From positions 2,852,001-2,916,000 of the forward strand of contig NZ_JAQNDK010000001.1 of the NCBI RefSeq assembly GCF_028368935.1: a stretch of DNA of 64,000 bases. Direction: 5' to 3'. The notes under the pieces were generated by a model, which made no database searches, was not told where the DNA came from, and saw only the letters and a list, made by a program, of their open reading frames with translations. Both the position numbers and the translations under genes were made by a program. Every line of letters begins with the position of its first letter. Within the stretch, counting starts at the first letter, position 1. The DNA comes from Sorangium aterium (GTDB taxonomy: Bacteria > Myxococcota_A > Polyangia > Polyangiales > Polyangiaceae). Of this stretch, positions 8,385 to 17,605 are shown piece after piece.

Positions 8385-8678
8385 ATGGCGCGGATGGATA
8401 CGGCGACTCGCGACGAGGTGCTGAAGCGCTGGCGCGCGCGCGGCTTCCACGGCGGGCTCTGGACCGATCCGCCCGGCCGCGTGTGGAGGGACTACGTTCA
8501 CGACGAGGACGAGCTCTTGATGGTCCTCGAAGGCGAGCTCGAGCTCACGCTCGCGGGCACGACGATCGTGCCCCGCATCGGCGAGGAGATCGAGATCCGC
8601 GCCGGCGTGGTGCACACCGTCCGCAACCGGGGCGAGACGACGGCCCGCTGGCTCTACGCCTACGGGCGGCTCGGGTGA
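8385..8678 (+). CDS. Small cupin-domain protein
   Basis: This 97-residue protein is a single cupin barrel. It has an N-terminal helix (EVLKRWRARGF), then the conserved strands (DELLMVLEGELELTLAG, IEIRAGVVHTVRNRG). Cupins of this size often bind a metal, but the first-motif HxH is not present (DEDELLMVLEG takes its place), leaving mainly His77 in the second motif. Metal binding is therefore doubtful. The start could be 8385, 8394 or 8364; none has a strong ribosome-binding site. Its 3' end overlaps the convergent uppP gene by 19 bp. Confidence 0.8.
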   Translation: MARMDTATRDEVLKRWRARGFHGGLWTDPPGRVWRDYVHDEDELLMVLEGELELTLAGTTIVPRIGEEIEIRAGVVHTVRNRGETTARWLYAYGRLG

Positions 8679-9583
8679 TCGCCGGTACGGGCGAGGCCGT
8701 CCGCTGCGGCCGCGACGTCCCCCCGCGGCGCGGGTGAGGCCGCGGCGGCGCCGGCCTCGGCGGGGGCGGAGCGGCTCGCGAGCCAGAGCCAGAGGACCAG
8801 CGCGCCGAGCGCGACGCGGTACCAGCCGAACGGCGCGAGGCCATAACGCTTGAGGTAACGCAGGAAGACCGCGATCACGAGCAGGGCGACGGCGAACGAG
8901 ACGGCGAGCCCGACCACGAGCGCCACGATCCCGCCGGGGGCGTCGAGCAAGGCGCGGCCGTTCTTGACGAGATCGAAGACGGTCGCGGCGCCGAGCGTCG
9001 GGATGGCGAGGAGGAACGAGAACTCGGCGGCCGCGGCGGTGCTGAGGCCCGAGAGCTGCCCGCCGACGATGGTGGTCATCGAGCGGGACGCGCCGGGCCA
9101 GAGCGAGAAGCACTGCGCGAAGCCGATCGCGAGCGCGCGCTGGAGCGTGACGTCCTCGACGCGCGGAGCGCCCTGATCCGGCCGGCGGCGGCGGACCGAC
9201 TCGACGCCGATCATCAGGAGACCGCCGGCGATGAGCGCGGCCGCGACGGGCCCCGGGCCGAACAGGTACGCCTTGATGGCCTTGTGGAAGAGCAGGCCGA
9301 CCACGGCGGCGGGGAGAAACGCGAACGCGAGGGCGAGCGCGAGGCGGAGGCTGTCCGGATCCCGCCGGACCATGCCGCGCACGGTGGTCGAGAGGCGCTC
9401 GCGGAAATAGACGACGACCGCGAGGACCGCGCCGAGCTGGATCACGATATCGAGCGTCTTCGCCGCCTCGCTCTGGTGACCGAGCCACGCGCCGAGCAGG
9501 ATGAGATGACCGGTGGACGAGACGGGAAGGAACTCGGTCAGGCCCTCGAGGACCCCGAGCAGGACGGCATCGAACCAGAACAT
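8660..9583 (-). CDS. uppP: Undecaprenyl-diphosphatase (UppP/BacA family)
   Basis: This 307-residue integral membrane protein removes a phosphate from undecaprenyl diphosphate, recycling the lipid carrier for cell-wall synthesis. The family signatures are plain: LEGLTEFLPVSSTGHLIL near the N-terminus, where the Glu-rich and Ser/Thr loop is catalytic, and WPGASRSMTTIVGGQ in the second half with the essential Arg. About seven to eight hydrophobic segments fit the family. The ATG at 9583 begins MFWFDAVLLGVLEG, the usual family start; the frame extends upstream without domain content. A 25-residue Ala/Pro-rich tail is extra. It may confer bacitracin tolerance, as in the family. Confidence 0.95.
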   Translation of the reverse strand: MFWFDAVLLGVLEGLTEFLPVSSTGHLILLGAWLGHQSEAAKTLDIVIQLGAVLAVVVYFRERLSTTVRGMVRRDPDSLRLALALAFAFLPAAVVGLLFHKAIKAYLFGPGPVAAALIAGGLLMIGVESVRRRRPDQGAPRVEDVTLQRALAIGFAQCFSLWPGASRSMTTIVGGQLSGLSTAAAAEFSFLLAIPTLGAATVFDLVKNGRALLDAPGGIVALVVGLAVSFAVALLVIAVFLRYLKRYGLAPFGWYRVALGALVLWLWLASRSAPAEAGAAAASPAPRGDVAAAADGLARTGDHPSRP

Positions 9584-10646
9584 TGCGCCGAGTCTACCCT
9601 CACGCGGGCCAGAGGTGCGCGGGAGCGCGCACGGGATCGCGCCGCGCGGCGGGATCGCGGCGCGGCGGCGGCGGCGCGATGGAGAGCGCCGGCCGTCGGC
9701 GCGAGATCCCGTGGGAGCAGGGCCCCCGAGCGCCGCGCCGCCAGCCACGCGGGCGAGCGGCGCCGGCGGCAGGGCGCGCCAGCGGGGGCACGCTCGACAG
9801 CGCGGCGCGCGTCGTCCTCGCGGTGACGATCTCGCCGTCGACGGCCGCGCAAAGCGCGGAGAGCCGCGCGCCGCCGTGTTCGCGGCCGCGCGTGGAGGAC
9901 GCGGAAGAAAGCGTCGTAGTCGGCGCTCGCCTGGGCCAAGGCGCGGAGAGGGCGCCGGCACAGCGGCAATCGCCGCAAACACCGCCCGCATCGAGCAGGA
10001 GCCGTTTCACGAGCCATCGCTTGGCGGGCTCAACAGGAGTGTTCGAGCCACCTGCCGGTCGCTGCCGCAGTTCGCCCCATGGCTCGACGCGGGCGATCGC
10101 ACGGGCTGACGCAAGCTGCAGAGCACGAAAACGCCAGCTCCACACGAACAGGGCACCTGAGACAGGGGAAGCCCCGACAGAAACAGGGAAGTCCCGATCA
10201 GCACGTAAGTGCCAGCCGTGCGAAACCGCGTGAAAGCGTGCGAAGAAGAGAAGAAGGGCATCGCGAGTGCAGTACCTCACACGATACCCATGTGAAGATT
10301 CGAACAAGTTGGATTTGTTTCCGCCGTGCATCGCGACCGTGCCCCGAGGCGCGCGCCCGCAGCCGCACTGAACTGGGCCGTTCGCGTTGCATCTTCGACG
10401 TCCCGAGTGCCTCCACGACACCGTCCAAGCAGGTCGAACGGAACTCGAGATCTTCGCGCCGGCCTGTCGAGAGAGCATGTTGCGCGGTTGACTCGAACAA
10501 ACATCGTCGTGTACACCTCGATAGAAGAGGCCGTCGGCGCCGGGGGGTGCCGTGCAGGCCCTCGACACCACGCAAGCGCGCTCGCGCAACTCCGCGGCAC
10601 AGCGGCAGAGATGCGGGCCCGCCATCGTCGCAGGGAGGCAGCCACC
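9584..10646. other. 1.06-kb stretch without a confident gene
   Basis: Long frames exist on both strands but all have shadow-like Arg/Ala/Pro composition. A minus-strand piece near 9880-9960 encodes ASADYDAFFRVLH, which looks more protein-like, but it is short and bounded by low-complexity sequence, so it may be a decayed gene. Bases 10130-10330 are less GC-rich and contain two related 14-15-nt motifs (CAGGGGAAGCCCCGA and CAGGGAAGTCCCGA). Confidence 0.4.
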
Positions 10647-11315
10647 GTGTCATCGACCGTAAGAGTCCATCGCACCTCTTCGCAGGGTCAGCACAGGGAC
10701 GCCACGATCTCGTCTTCCCGACGAAAGTATTGCGTCCTCGTCGTCGACGACGACGAAAGGGCGCTGAGGTCCATCTCCGCAGTCCTCTCCGGGGACGTCG
10801 ACGTCGTGGAATGTACGTCGGCGGAGCAGGCGCTCGTATTGCTCGAAGCCAGGGAGTTTCACCTGGTCTGCTCCGACGTGGTGATGCCTGGGATGAAAGG
10901 GGACGAGCTGCTCCGGAGGGTGGCGAACATGCCCGTGTACACGAGCTGTCTCCTCATCACCGGCGCCGAGGAGTACACGCGCTCGAAGGAGGCCGTGTAT
11001 CACCACGTCCTGCTCAAGCCGTTCAATCCGGCCCGGCTCACGGCGCTCGTCCTTCAGCTGGCGCGCCTCACCGAGATGAAGCGCTCGGTCCACTCGATGG
11101 CGGACTCGCTCACGCCGACGGACGCCGGGAGCGAGCTCGTGTCGTGCGGCTGGCCCGACGCCGGCATGGCGCCGGAGTCGTCGCACGCGCCGAGATCCAC
11201 GAAGCTGGAGGCCTGCGTGACGTGCGGCGCCACGCCGCACGAGCTGCCGCACGAGCCGGAGCCGGCGAGGGCCGCCGCGTCCACGCTCCGGGCCCGGAAG
11301 CGATGGGCCCGGTGA
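10647..11315 (+). CDS. Single-domain response regulator with unknown C-terminal tail
   Basis: This 222-residue protein has a receiver domain at about 28-145. It has the acidic pocket Asp34-36 (VVDDDE), phospho-acceptor Asp77 (LVCSDVVMPG), the switch Thr (LITGAEEY) and Lys in LLKPFNP. No DNA-binding or enzymatic output domain follows. The last 75 residues are Ala/Glu/Pro-rich with two Cys (CVTCG). The GTG at 10647 is chosen because GGGAGG lies 8 nt upstream. It has no adjacent histidine kinase, so it is an orphan, probably signalling by protein contact. Confidence 0.85.
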   Translation: MSSTVRVHRTSSQGQHRDATISSSRRKYCVLVVDDDERALRSISAVLSGDVDVVECTSAEQALVLLEAREFHLVCSDVVMPGMKGDELLRRVANMPVYTSCLLITGAEEYTRSKEAVYHHVLLKPFNPARLTALVLQLARLTEMKRSVHSMADSLTPTDAGSELVSCGWPDAGMAPESSHAPRSTKLEACVTCGATPHELPHEPEPARAAASTLRARKRWAR

Positions 11316-11402
11316 GCCTGCAGCCGCGCCGCCCCGCAGCCGGCGCGGGCGGCGGCGCGGCGGCGTAGCGGCGCGCGGCCGACGCGGCCGACGCGGCGCG
11401 GG

Positions 11403-11897
11403 TCAGGCGCCGCTCGGGCCCTGGTCCTCCCACCACCTCGCCATGCGCACCTGCATCTCCTCGACCGAGACGTCCTCGATGAAGGCCGACAGGATCCACT
11501 GGTGCCCGAACGGGTCCTCGATCCTGCCCTCCCGCCGGCCGTAGAACTGGTCCGCGATCGGGTAGATGATCTTGGCCCCCGCCTCGACGGCGCGCGCGGC
11601 GACCGCGTCGGGGTCCTCGACGTTCAGCGTGAGGACGATCGGCGAGCCGCCGAGCGCCTTCGGGCCGCGCGCGTTCCACTGGGGGGCCTCGTCGGCGACG
11701 CTGACGATGGAGTCGCCGATCACGAGCTCGGCGCAGACGATGGCGCCGCCGAGCTTCGGGTCGGCGAGGCGCAGCTTCTCGGTCGCGCCGAACACCTTCT
11801 TGTAGAACGCGATGGCGTCGGGCGCGCCGGCGACGACGAGGTGCGGCACGACGGCGTGGTACGGGGGCGGGGCGATGGGGTGTGGTCGCTGGGTCAT
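11403..11897 (-). CDS. VOC-superfamily (glyoxalase/PhnB-like) protein
   Basis: This 164-residue protein has the paired beta-alpha-beta-beta-beta modules of the vicinal oxygen chelate fold. It shows VPHLVVAGAPDAIAFYKKVFGA, typical of PhnB-like members, and ends with GRIEDPFGHQWILSAFIEDVS. Members of this group are metal-dependent or antibiotic-binding, but the substrate cannot be read from sequence. The ATG at 11897 gives MTQRPHPIAPPPYHAV; a longer frame adds 15 residues without domain content. It lies about 100 bp downstream of the AraC-type regulator on the same strand and may be controlled by it. Confidence 0.85.
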   Translation of the reverse strand: MTQRPHPIAPPPYHAVVPHLVVAGAPDAIAFYKKVFGATEKLRLADPKLGGAIVCAELVIGDSIVSVADEAPQWNARGPKALGGSPIVLTLNVEDPDAVAARAVEAGAKIIYPIADQFYGRREGRIEDPFGHQWILSAFIEDVSVEEMQVRMARWWEDQGPSGA

Positions 11898-11996
11898 GCG
11901 CGAAGGATGCCCACGCGGCCGGAGCGGGTATTGTAAAAACATGCCGGCCGGCTGAGCCGGCCGAGCTGGGAGCGCCGGCTCGGCCAGCGCCGGTGG

Positions 11997-12821
11997 TCAG
12001 CCGTCGAGCGGGACATGGTTCCGCTCGCGGCGCCTTGTCACGTACTCGGTGGGCGTGAGGCCGGCGAACGCGCGGAAGTCGTGGATGAAGTGCGCCTGGT
12101 CGTAATAGCCGCACGCGGCCGCGACGCCCGCCCAGGGGACGCGCTCGCCGCGCTCGATCGCGGAGACCGCCTGCTGGAAGCGCTGCACACGGCAATAACG
12201 CTTCGGGGTGAGGCCGACGCGCTCGGTGAAGCTCCGGATGAACCGCTTCGAGCTCATCCCGAGCTGCCCTGTCACGTCGGCCACGGTCCACGCGCGGGAC
12301 GGGTCCGCGAACGCGGCGAGCGCGAAATCGACCGAGCGATCGCGCTCGAGCGGCGCGCGCGGCCGGAGAAGGCGCGCTGCGAGGGCGGACTCGAGCGCGC
12401 GGAGCCTTTCCTCGGGGGTCTTCGCCTCGAGCACGCGCTCGCGGACGAGGGCGGCCTCGCGCCCCCACAGCGCGTCGAGCGAGACGTGGGCGCCGCCGAG
12501 CTCCCCGGCGTCCAGGCCGAAGAACGGGGCCGCGCCGCCCGGGGAGAGCTCCGCGCCCACGATCGCGCGCTGCTCCGCCGAGTCGATCGCGAAGTGCTCG
12601 GCGTGGGCGCCGCAGACCGCGATGCCGGAGAGGCGGTGGCAGCGAGCGGCGCCGCCGTCGTACCAGCGCAGCTCGTCCTCGGCGAGGTTGATGAGGAGGC
12701 TCATGGCGCCGCTGGGGAGCACGCGCTCCAGCAGGTCGGGGAGCTCGGGGGCGGCGTAGTACCAGAGCAGGCGGACGAAACGGCCGAGTGGCGGAGGCGG
12801 GGTGTACGTGACGAAGCGCAT
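11997..12821 (-). CDS. AraC-family transcriptional regulator
   Basis: This 274-residue protein has an N-terminal sensing domain (1-150, with FVRLLWYYAAPELPDLLERVLPSG, as in many regulators with a DUF6597-like domain). A C-terminal AraC double helix-turn-helix follows (about 165-265), with WTVADVTGQLGMSSKRFIRSFTERVGLTPKRYCRVQRF and CGYYDQAHFIHDFRAFAGLTP as the two reading helices. It should bind DNA near its own gene or the VOC gene. The start is uncertain: an alternative ATG lies at 12848, and neither has a good ribosome-binding site. The 146-bp gap to the divergent NACHT gene holds both promoters. Confidence 0.88.
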   Translation of the reverse strand: MRFVTYTPPPPLGRFVRLLWYYAAPELPDLLERVLPSGAMSLLINLAEDELRWYDGGAARCHRLSGIAVCGAHAEHFAIDSAEQRAIVGAELSPGGAAPFFGLDAGELGGAHVSLDALWGREAALVRERVLEAKTPEERLRALESALAARLLRPRAPLERDRSVDFALAAFADPSRAWTVADVTGQLGMSSKRFIRSFTERVGLTPKRYCRVQRFQQAVSAIERGERVPWAGVAAACGYYDQAHFIHDFRAFAGLTPTEYVTRRRERNHVPLDG

Positions 12822-12967
12822 GGGCGGCCCGGGGGAGAAGCATGCCATGGGCAGAGGCGTGAGGAAGCCGTTCCAGACGCGTGGTGTAGCCTGGGAGGCG
12901 CGGCCCGGAAGGAGCGCGGCGCTCGGCGGCTGGACGGTGAGGAGGCCGATCTCTAGGATGCCGGCTC

Positions 12968-15388
12968 GTGACGACGGCCGTACGAGAGGCGAAGACCCGG
13001 GCGGGGCGAGGCAAGACCGTCGGGGCGAAGCGCCGCTCCAAGATGGAACACACGGCGACGGAGTCCAAGGAAGCGGTGCTCGACACGGTCTTCGCCGACG
13101 CGCCGGAGGTCCCTCGGGCGAGCGGCGACCTGCCCGACATGGTCCGCAAGAACCGGCGTGAGCGGGCAAGGCGGCGGCTGCGCGATGCGCTCGAGGCGCG
13201 GGGGCCTTATCCCGTCCCGGAGGGGCTGCGCGGGGAGCTACGCGCGCTGGTGGAGCGGTGGGGGCAAAAGGGCTTCGAGGACGCCTTTCCGGATGCAGAC
13301 GTGTTCGAGATCCGGTGCGCTGAAGAGCGCGCGGTGCTCGAGGCGGCAGCCAGGGGCGACGAAGAGGCGCGCTTCGCTGCCGCGGAGCGGGCGTACCGGC
13401 GGGAGATCGAGGCGAGGCACGGGCAGATCGAGATCCGCGGACTCCAGCTCAGCGCGCGCGTCCGGCAGGATCTCGAGATCGCCTATGTGCCGCTGCACGT
13501 CGAGGAGCCGTCCGAGGAGCCGCGCGCGGCGAAACCCAGGAAAGGAGCGGGCAAGAGACCCAAGGGCGGCGTAACGGCGTCCGAAGCGAAGGCAGCGAGC
13601 GCCATGCTGCACGCCCTCGAGCGGCCGCGGGTGCTCGCCACGGACGCGCTCGTGAACCACCCACGGCTCCTGATCATCGGTGAGCCGGGGAGCGGCAAGT
13701 CGACGCTCCTCGCCTACCTGGCCACGCGCGCCGCTCGGGGCGAGCTGACCACCTCGACCCAAGGAGGCGATCGGGCATCGATTCCGTTCGTCGTGCCGGT
13801 GCGGGCACTTCAAGAGGCCGCGGCGACCCCGGAGGAGATCGCTCGCGCCGCCGGTGCCGAGGCCTGGTTCGTGGAAGCAGCGCTGCAGCGCGGCCGTGCG
13901 CTGCTCCTCGTCGATGGCCTGGATGAAGCCCGGACGCACGTGGCAGGGAAGGTGCTCCCGGCCCTCACGGCGATGCTCGATGCGTATCCGGGGATCCCGG
14001 TCGTCGTCACGACGAGGCCGGCCGCCACGCCCGGTAAGGACGAGGCCGCGCCCAGGGGCTTTGCGCGCGCGCGGCTCGTGCCGATGACGCGCGACGAGGT
14101 CGCCGTCTTCATCGATCGCTGGTGTCTGGCCGCCGAGCTGAGCCTCAACAAGCCACGCGGACAGGCCGAGATCGACGCGCGCGCCGCCGCAGACGACCTG
14201 AAAGAGCGGGTGAGGGCGAGCCGGGCGATCGAGAAGCTCGCGCAGACTCCCCTCCTCTGCTCGGTCATCTGCGTCGTCCACCGCTTCCTGGGTCAGCGGA
14301 TCCCGGAGCGACGGGTCGCCCTGTACGAGGCGATCACCAACGTGCTGCTCTATGAGTGGGACCGGGCCAAGTTCGCGGACGGCGCCGCCATCGGCAAGCT
14401 CGACGCCCACGCGAAGCGCGCCCTGCTCGCCCGGCTCGCGCTCTCGATGCACAAGGCGCGCGTGGCGGAGTTGCCCGCGGAGGAGGTCGTCAAGAGGCTC
14501 GCGGCGCACCTGCCGGATCTCGGCCGTCCGGAGGAGGAGGCGGAGGCGATCGTGGCCGAGATCCGCGACCGCAACGGCGTGCTCGTGGAGCGGGCCCCGG
14601 GCTCGTTTGCGTTCTCGCACCTGACGTTCCAGGAGTACCTCGCCGCGATGGAGCTGGTAAATGCGCACGCTTACAACGAGCTGCTGCGCAATTACAAGCA
14701 CAAGTGGTGGCATGAGGTCATCGTCCTCTCGGCCGGCTTTCCAGGGGCTCACGCGGACCGGATCATCCGCGGGCTGCTCGACAAGGACGGCGAGGACGTG
14801 GCTGTAGGGACGATGCTCGCGGCGCAATGCGCCGAGACCGCCATCGAGGTTAGGCAGCCGCTGCGGAAGGAGATCGAGAAACGCGTGGCGCGGCTGGTTC
14901 CGCCGGCGAGCCACACGGAGTTCGAGACGCTTTACTTTCTGGGAGAGTTGGCTGGACCGGTGCTTGTTCGCTCGCTCGACAAGGCGAGCACGGAAGGGAA
15001 GGCATCGATCATCAGGTTGCTTGCATTCATCGAATACGAGCCGGCGACGAGGGCAATCCTCAAGTTCCTAAAAGACCCAAGCCAGACGAAGCATCCGTTC
15101 GCCAGCATCTCCCAAATGCAAAATCGGCCCACCACCCTCGCCGAGTGCGCCGCCATTTTCGTGGCATATCTAACTAACGTCTCGGAGACGGCGTACTCCA
15201 TCTTTCTCGACGCCATCCCCTCGGCTGATCCAAGCGCCGTTCAGGCGCTAAAAATTTGGAAGAGAATCGAGAAAGATCCCCAGCAGCAAGACAAACTCGA
15301 GACGCTCATCACGCGCGCCGAGGCCGCACACGCGAGGGCTTCTTCTTCCGTCGCCCGTTCGCCCAAACGCGCCACACGTTCTGGTTGA
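12968..15388 (+). CDS. NACHT-domain NTPase (STAND, possible antiphage protein)
   Basis: This 806-residue protein has a helical N-terminal region (1-200) of unknown kind. A NACHT module follows: Walker A GEPGSGKST (238-246), Walker B LLLVDGLDE (312-320), and the downstream FSHLTFQEYLAA signature (549-560). The C-terminal 220 residues are helical and could be a sensor. Bacterial NACHT proteins (bNACHT, Avs) are known antiphage ATPases that oligomerise when they detect a phage product. I see no recognisable nuclease or TIR effector in the N-terminus. The last third (about 14930-15300) is visibly less GC-rich, suggesting a swapped or acquired segment. It starts with GTG; an ATG at 13043 is an alternative. 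Confidence 0.85.
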   Translation: MTTAVREAKTRAGRGKTVGAKRRSKMEHTATESKEAVLDTVFADAPEVPRASGDLPDMVRKNRRERARRRLRDALEARGPYPVPEGLRGELRALVERWGQKGFEDAFPDADVFEIRCAEERAVLEAAARGDEEARFAAAERAYRREIEARHGQIEIRGLQLSARVRQDLEIAYVPLHVEEPSEEPRAAKPRKGAGKRPKGGVTASEAKAASAMLHALERPRVLATDALVNHPRLLIIGEPGSGKSTLLAYLATRAARGELTTSTQGGDRASIPFVVPVRALQEAAATPEEIARAAGAEAWFVEAALQRGRALLLVDGLDEARTHVAGKVLPALTAMLDAYPGIPVVVTTRPAATPGKDEAAPRGFARARLVPMTRDEVAVFIDRWCLAAELSLNKPRGQAEIDARAAADDLKERVRASRAIEKLAQTPLLCSVICVVHRFLGQRIPERRVALYEAITNVLLYEWDRAKFADGAAIGKLDAHAKRALLARLALSMHKARVAELPAEEVVKRLAAHLPDLGRPEEEAEAIVAEIRDRNGVLVERAPGSFAFSHLTFQEYLAAMELVNAHAYNELLRNYKHKWWHEVIVLSAGFPGAHADRIIRGLLDKDGEDVAVGTMLAAQCAETAIEVRQPLRKEIEKRVARLVPPASHTEFETLYFLGELAGPVLVRSLDKASTEGKASIIRLLAFIEYEPATRAILKFLKDPSQTKHPFASISQMQNRPTTLAECAAIFVAYLTNVSETAYSIFLDAIPSADPSAVQALKIWKRIEKDPQQQDKLETLITRAEAAHARASSSVARSPKRATRSG

Positions 15389-16097
15389 TCGCCTCGGAGA
15401 ACGCCACAGGACGCGTTATCAACATGTCCTGAAGCTGAATGCCGGGACGTCCCATCAGCCTCCGCACGAAGTCGAGATGGCTCTGGATCGCCTGCCCCCG
15501 GTGCTTGGTGAGCCAATGGCGGTCCAGACCGAAGTCCTCGACCGTGCACCTCGCCTGCTCATCGCCTTCACGAGCCTTGATCTCGCCGTTCTCCGCGAAG
15601 ACGAAACGGCTGCCCGGCTTGCCCTCATCAGGCCGAACATACCCTTCGGCCGGCCACTTGTCGTGCTTTGTGCCGTTGCACCCCATGCACCCCAGGAAGT
15701 AGTTGTCCCACGCGTAAACCTGTGCAGGAAAACGCGCCTTGGGCCGGAAGTGCTCGACCTGCCCCGGCGGCCTGTCCTCTCCACCCTTCCCAGGGTGCGT
15801 CGAACTGACGGGAGACTGGCAGTACGCGCAGAAGCCGTGCGACATCCGGGCGATCGCCTGTCGGACCCGCGCATCGGTGCGCCAGACCGGCGGGAAATCC
15901 GGCTTTCCGTCCTCGTCGGCCGGTAACACCTCCGGCGCATAGCGTGCAAACCCCTTCTTCCGTTTCGCCCCCTGCTCGGCGAGCTTCTCGAAGGCCCTCG
16001 CCTTCCTCCAGAACGCCGCCGCGTCCGGGAACGCCGCGTCGACCACCTCTTGCCAGTCAGCGGGCGCTGCGACGCCCTTTCGCCGGAGCCGGATCAC
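15309..16097 (-). CDS. ptuB: HNH nuclease, Septu PtuB-like (TIGR02646-like)
   Basis: This 262-residue protein has the zinc-bound HNH layout: Cys90/Cys93 (FCAYCQSP), then QVEHFRPK with His116, then DNYFLGCMGCNGTKHDKW with Asn132, Cys137, Cys140 and His145. This is the pattern of the HNH subunit of Septu, which cuts nucleic acid once the ATPase partner is triggered. The GTG at 16097 is supported by GGGAGGGGG just upstream. It overlaps the PtuA-like gene by 41 bp, so the two are translationally coupled. Its 3' end overlaps the NACHT gene on the other strand by 80 bp. Assignment rests on motifs and gene order. Confidence 0.85.
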   Translation of the reverse strand: MIRLRRKGVAAPADWQEVVDAAFPDAAAFWRKARAFEKLAEQGAKRKKGFARYAPEVLPADEDGKPDFPPVWRTDARVRQAIARMSHGFCAYCQSPVSSTHPGKGGEDRPPGQVEHFRPKARFPAQVYAWDNYFLGCMGCNGTKHDKWPAEGYVRPDEGKPGSRFVFAENGEIKAREGDEQARCTVEDFGLDRHWLTKHRGQAIQSHLDFVRRLMGRPGIQLQDMLITRPVAFSEAINQNVWRVWANGRRKKKPSRVRPRRA

Positions 16098-17472
16098 GCC
16101 GTCCCCCTCCCTTCGCGGTAAGCTGTGAATCCAGCACCCTGAGCAGCGCGATCTGCGTCCGCGCGATCTCGGACAGCAGCGGGCCCTTGCCCTCCCGCTC
16201 CTCCTCCCGCGCGAGCACGCCTTGAAGCTCGTCCAGCACCTTCAGCAATCTTTGCCGGTCGCGCGCCGTCGCCGTGCCGCCCTCGATCTTCTGCCGGAGC
16301 TCGGCAGCCTCCACTTCCAGCGCCTCGTACGTCGGTGAGAGGCGCGAGGGCACATCGAAGACGGCTCCATCGACCATCACCGAGTCGACCTCGGCACCGT
16401 CGAGCCGCTCCAGGTCCCCCTCGGTCAACCGCCGCACCGTCGTGCCCTCGCCCGGCTTCTCGTCCAGCACGAGGACCGCGATCGCGCGCTCCTTGTCGTC
16501 GATGGCGGCCTGCACCACCGCGGGCGAGTGCGTGGTCAGCACGAAGCGCGTGCCCGGAAACAAGCTCGTGAGCCGGTCGATGATCCGCCGCTGCCAGCGA
16601 GGGTGGAGGTTGAGGTCGACCTCGTCGATGGCCACCAAGGCCTCGCCAGCGAGCGGATCGTCGAGCGCAGAGAAGGTCTGCGCATAGCGGATCGCGAGAT
16701 CCAGCACGACGGAGAGCATGGCGCGGTACCCGTCGGAGAGCTCGATGATCGAGAGCGAGACGCCCGAGCGACGGAACGCCGCCACCCGGCGCCCTTCCCG
16801 CTCGACGATCTCCACGTCTTCGATGCGCCTGTCGAGCCCCACGAGCCACCCGTGGAGCCGCGTCCAGACCGCCCGCGCAGCGGGATCGTACTCGCCCCGC
16901 TCCTCCAGGATCGCGACGTAGGCGGCGAGGTCCCGGAAGAGGTACTCGTCGAAATCGACGAGCGTGCGCGTGGCCGGCCGGCGCAGCGCGTCTTCCAGGT
17001 GAGCGGGGAGCGCCCGGGCCAGCGCCTGCTCCCACTCTGGACCGAGGAGCGCAGGCCCGGTCGCCTGGCGCGGCCTGACCGGCGGGCGCAGGGCGCGATA
17101 CTGCCCATAACCGAAGACGTGGTGCCCACGCGGGAGCCGCGCGCGCTCGGAGCGCGCTGCCCCATCGGTCCAGCGCGCGATCGGCTCGGGGCCAGCGCCG
17201 TAGAGCGAGATCGATCCGACCGACCCGCCGTGGCGCAGCGGAAACCGGTCGAGCCCCTCGCCCTCGCCGGGCGCGAGCGAGGCGATCGCCTCGACGATGC
17301 TCGTCTTGCCGGAGCCGTTCTGCCCGATGATGACCGTGACCTGCGCCCCGAGCGGCACCTCGCTGCGCACGAAGCAGCGGACGTTCTCGAGGACGAGCCG
17401 TGCTCCACCGGCGGTGCTCGCTCCCACCGGGGGCGCGGGCGGCGACTTGCTCTGCTTGCGACGCGTCGTCAC
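16057..17472 (-). CDS. ptuA: AAA ATPase, Septu PtuA-like
   Basis: This 471-residue SMC/ABC-like ATPase has Walker A GQNGSGKTS (50-58), a signature-like LSDGYR (245-250), Walker B LVAIDEVD (279-286) and the switch His in TTHS (315). The acidic helical C-terminal part (about 380-450) is probably the region that holds its partner. In Septu systems this ATPase pairs with an HNH protein as a phage-defence complex, and loss of ATP is thought to release the nuclease. Length and order fit PtuA. The start is GTG at 17472. No retron reverse transcriptase lies nearby, so this resembles stand-alone Septu and not a retron Ec78 system. Confidence 0.82.
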   Translation of the reverse strand: MTTRRKQSKSPPAPPVGASTAGGARLVLENVRCFVRSEVPLGAQVTVIIGQNGSGKTSIVEAIASLAPGEGEGLDRFPLRHGGSVGSISLYGAGPEPIARWTDGAARSERARLPRGHHVFGYGQYRALRPPVRPRQATGPALLGPEWEQALARALPAHLEDALRRPATRTLVDFDEYLFRDLAAYVAILEERGEYDPAARAVWTRLHGWLVGLDRRIEDVEIVEREGRRVAAFRRSGVSLSIIELSDGYRAMLSVVLDLAIRYAQTFSALDDPLAGEALVAIDEVDLNLHPRWQRRIIDRLTSLFPGTRFVLTTHSPAVVQAAIDDKERAIAVLVLDEKPGEGTTVRRLTEGDLERLDGAEVDSVMVDGAVFDVPSRLSPTYEALEVEAAELRQKIEGGTATARDRQRLLKVLDELQGVLAREEEREGKGPLLSEIARTQIALLRVLDSQLTAKGGGRRDPAPAKGRRSAR

Positions 17473-17605
17473 CCGCCGACTATAGCCAGAAGCACCGCAG
17501 AGAGCGCGCTTCCCGACGCAGCTTCGATAAGCCAGAGCACCAGCTCAGCCGCGCATCTCGGAAGGCGCGCCGAGCGCGCAATGCCGGCACCGCCTTCCTC
17601 CCGCT

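Noticed and set aside
9538..10017. Minus-strand frame upstream of uppP with ASADYDAFFRVLH
   Set aside because: Most of the frame is Arg/Ala/Pro shadow composition and the better piece is too short; no start signal.
16057..17472. Retron Ec78-like system
   Set aside because: PtuAB-like genes are present but no reverse transcriptase or msr/msd-like RNA was seen in the flanks.
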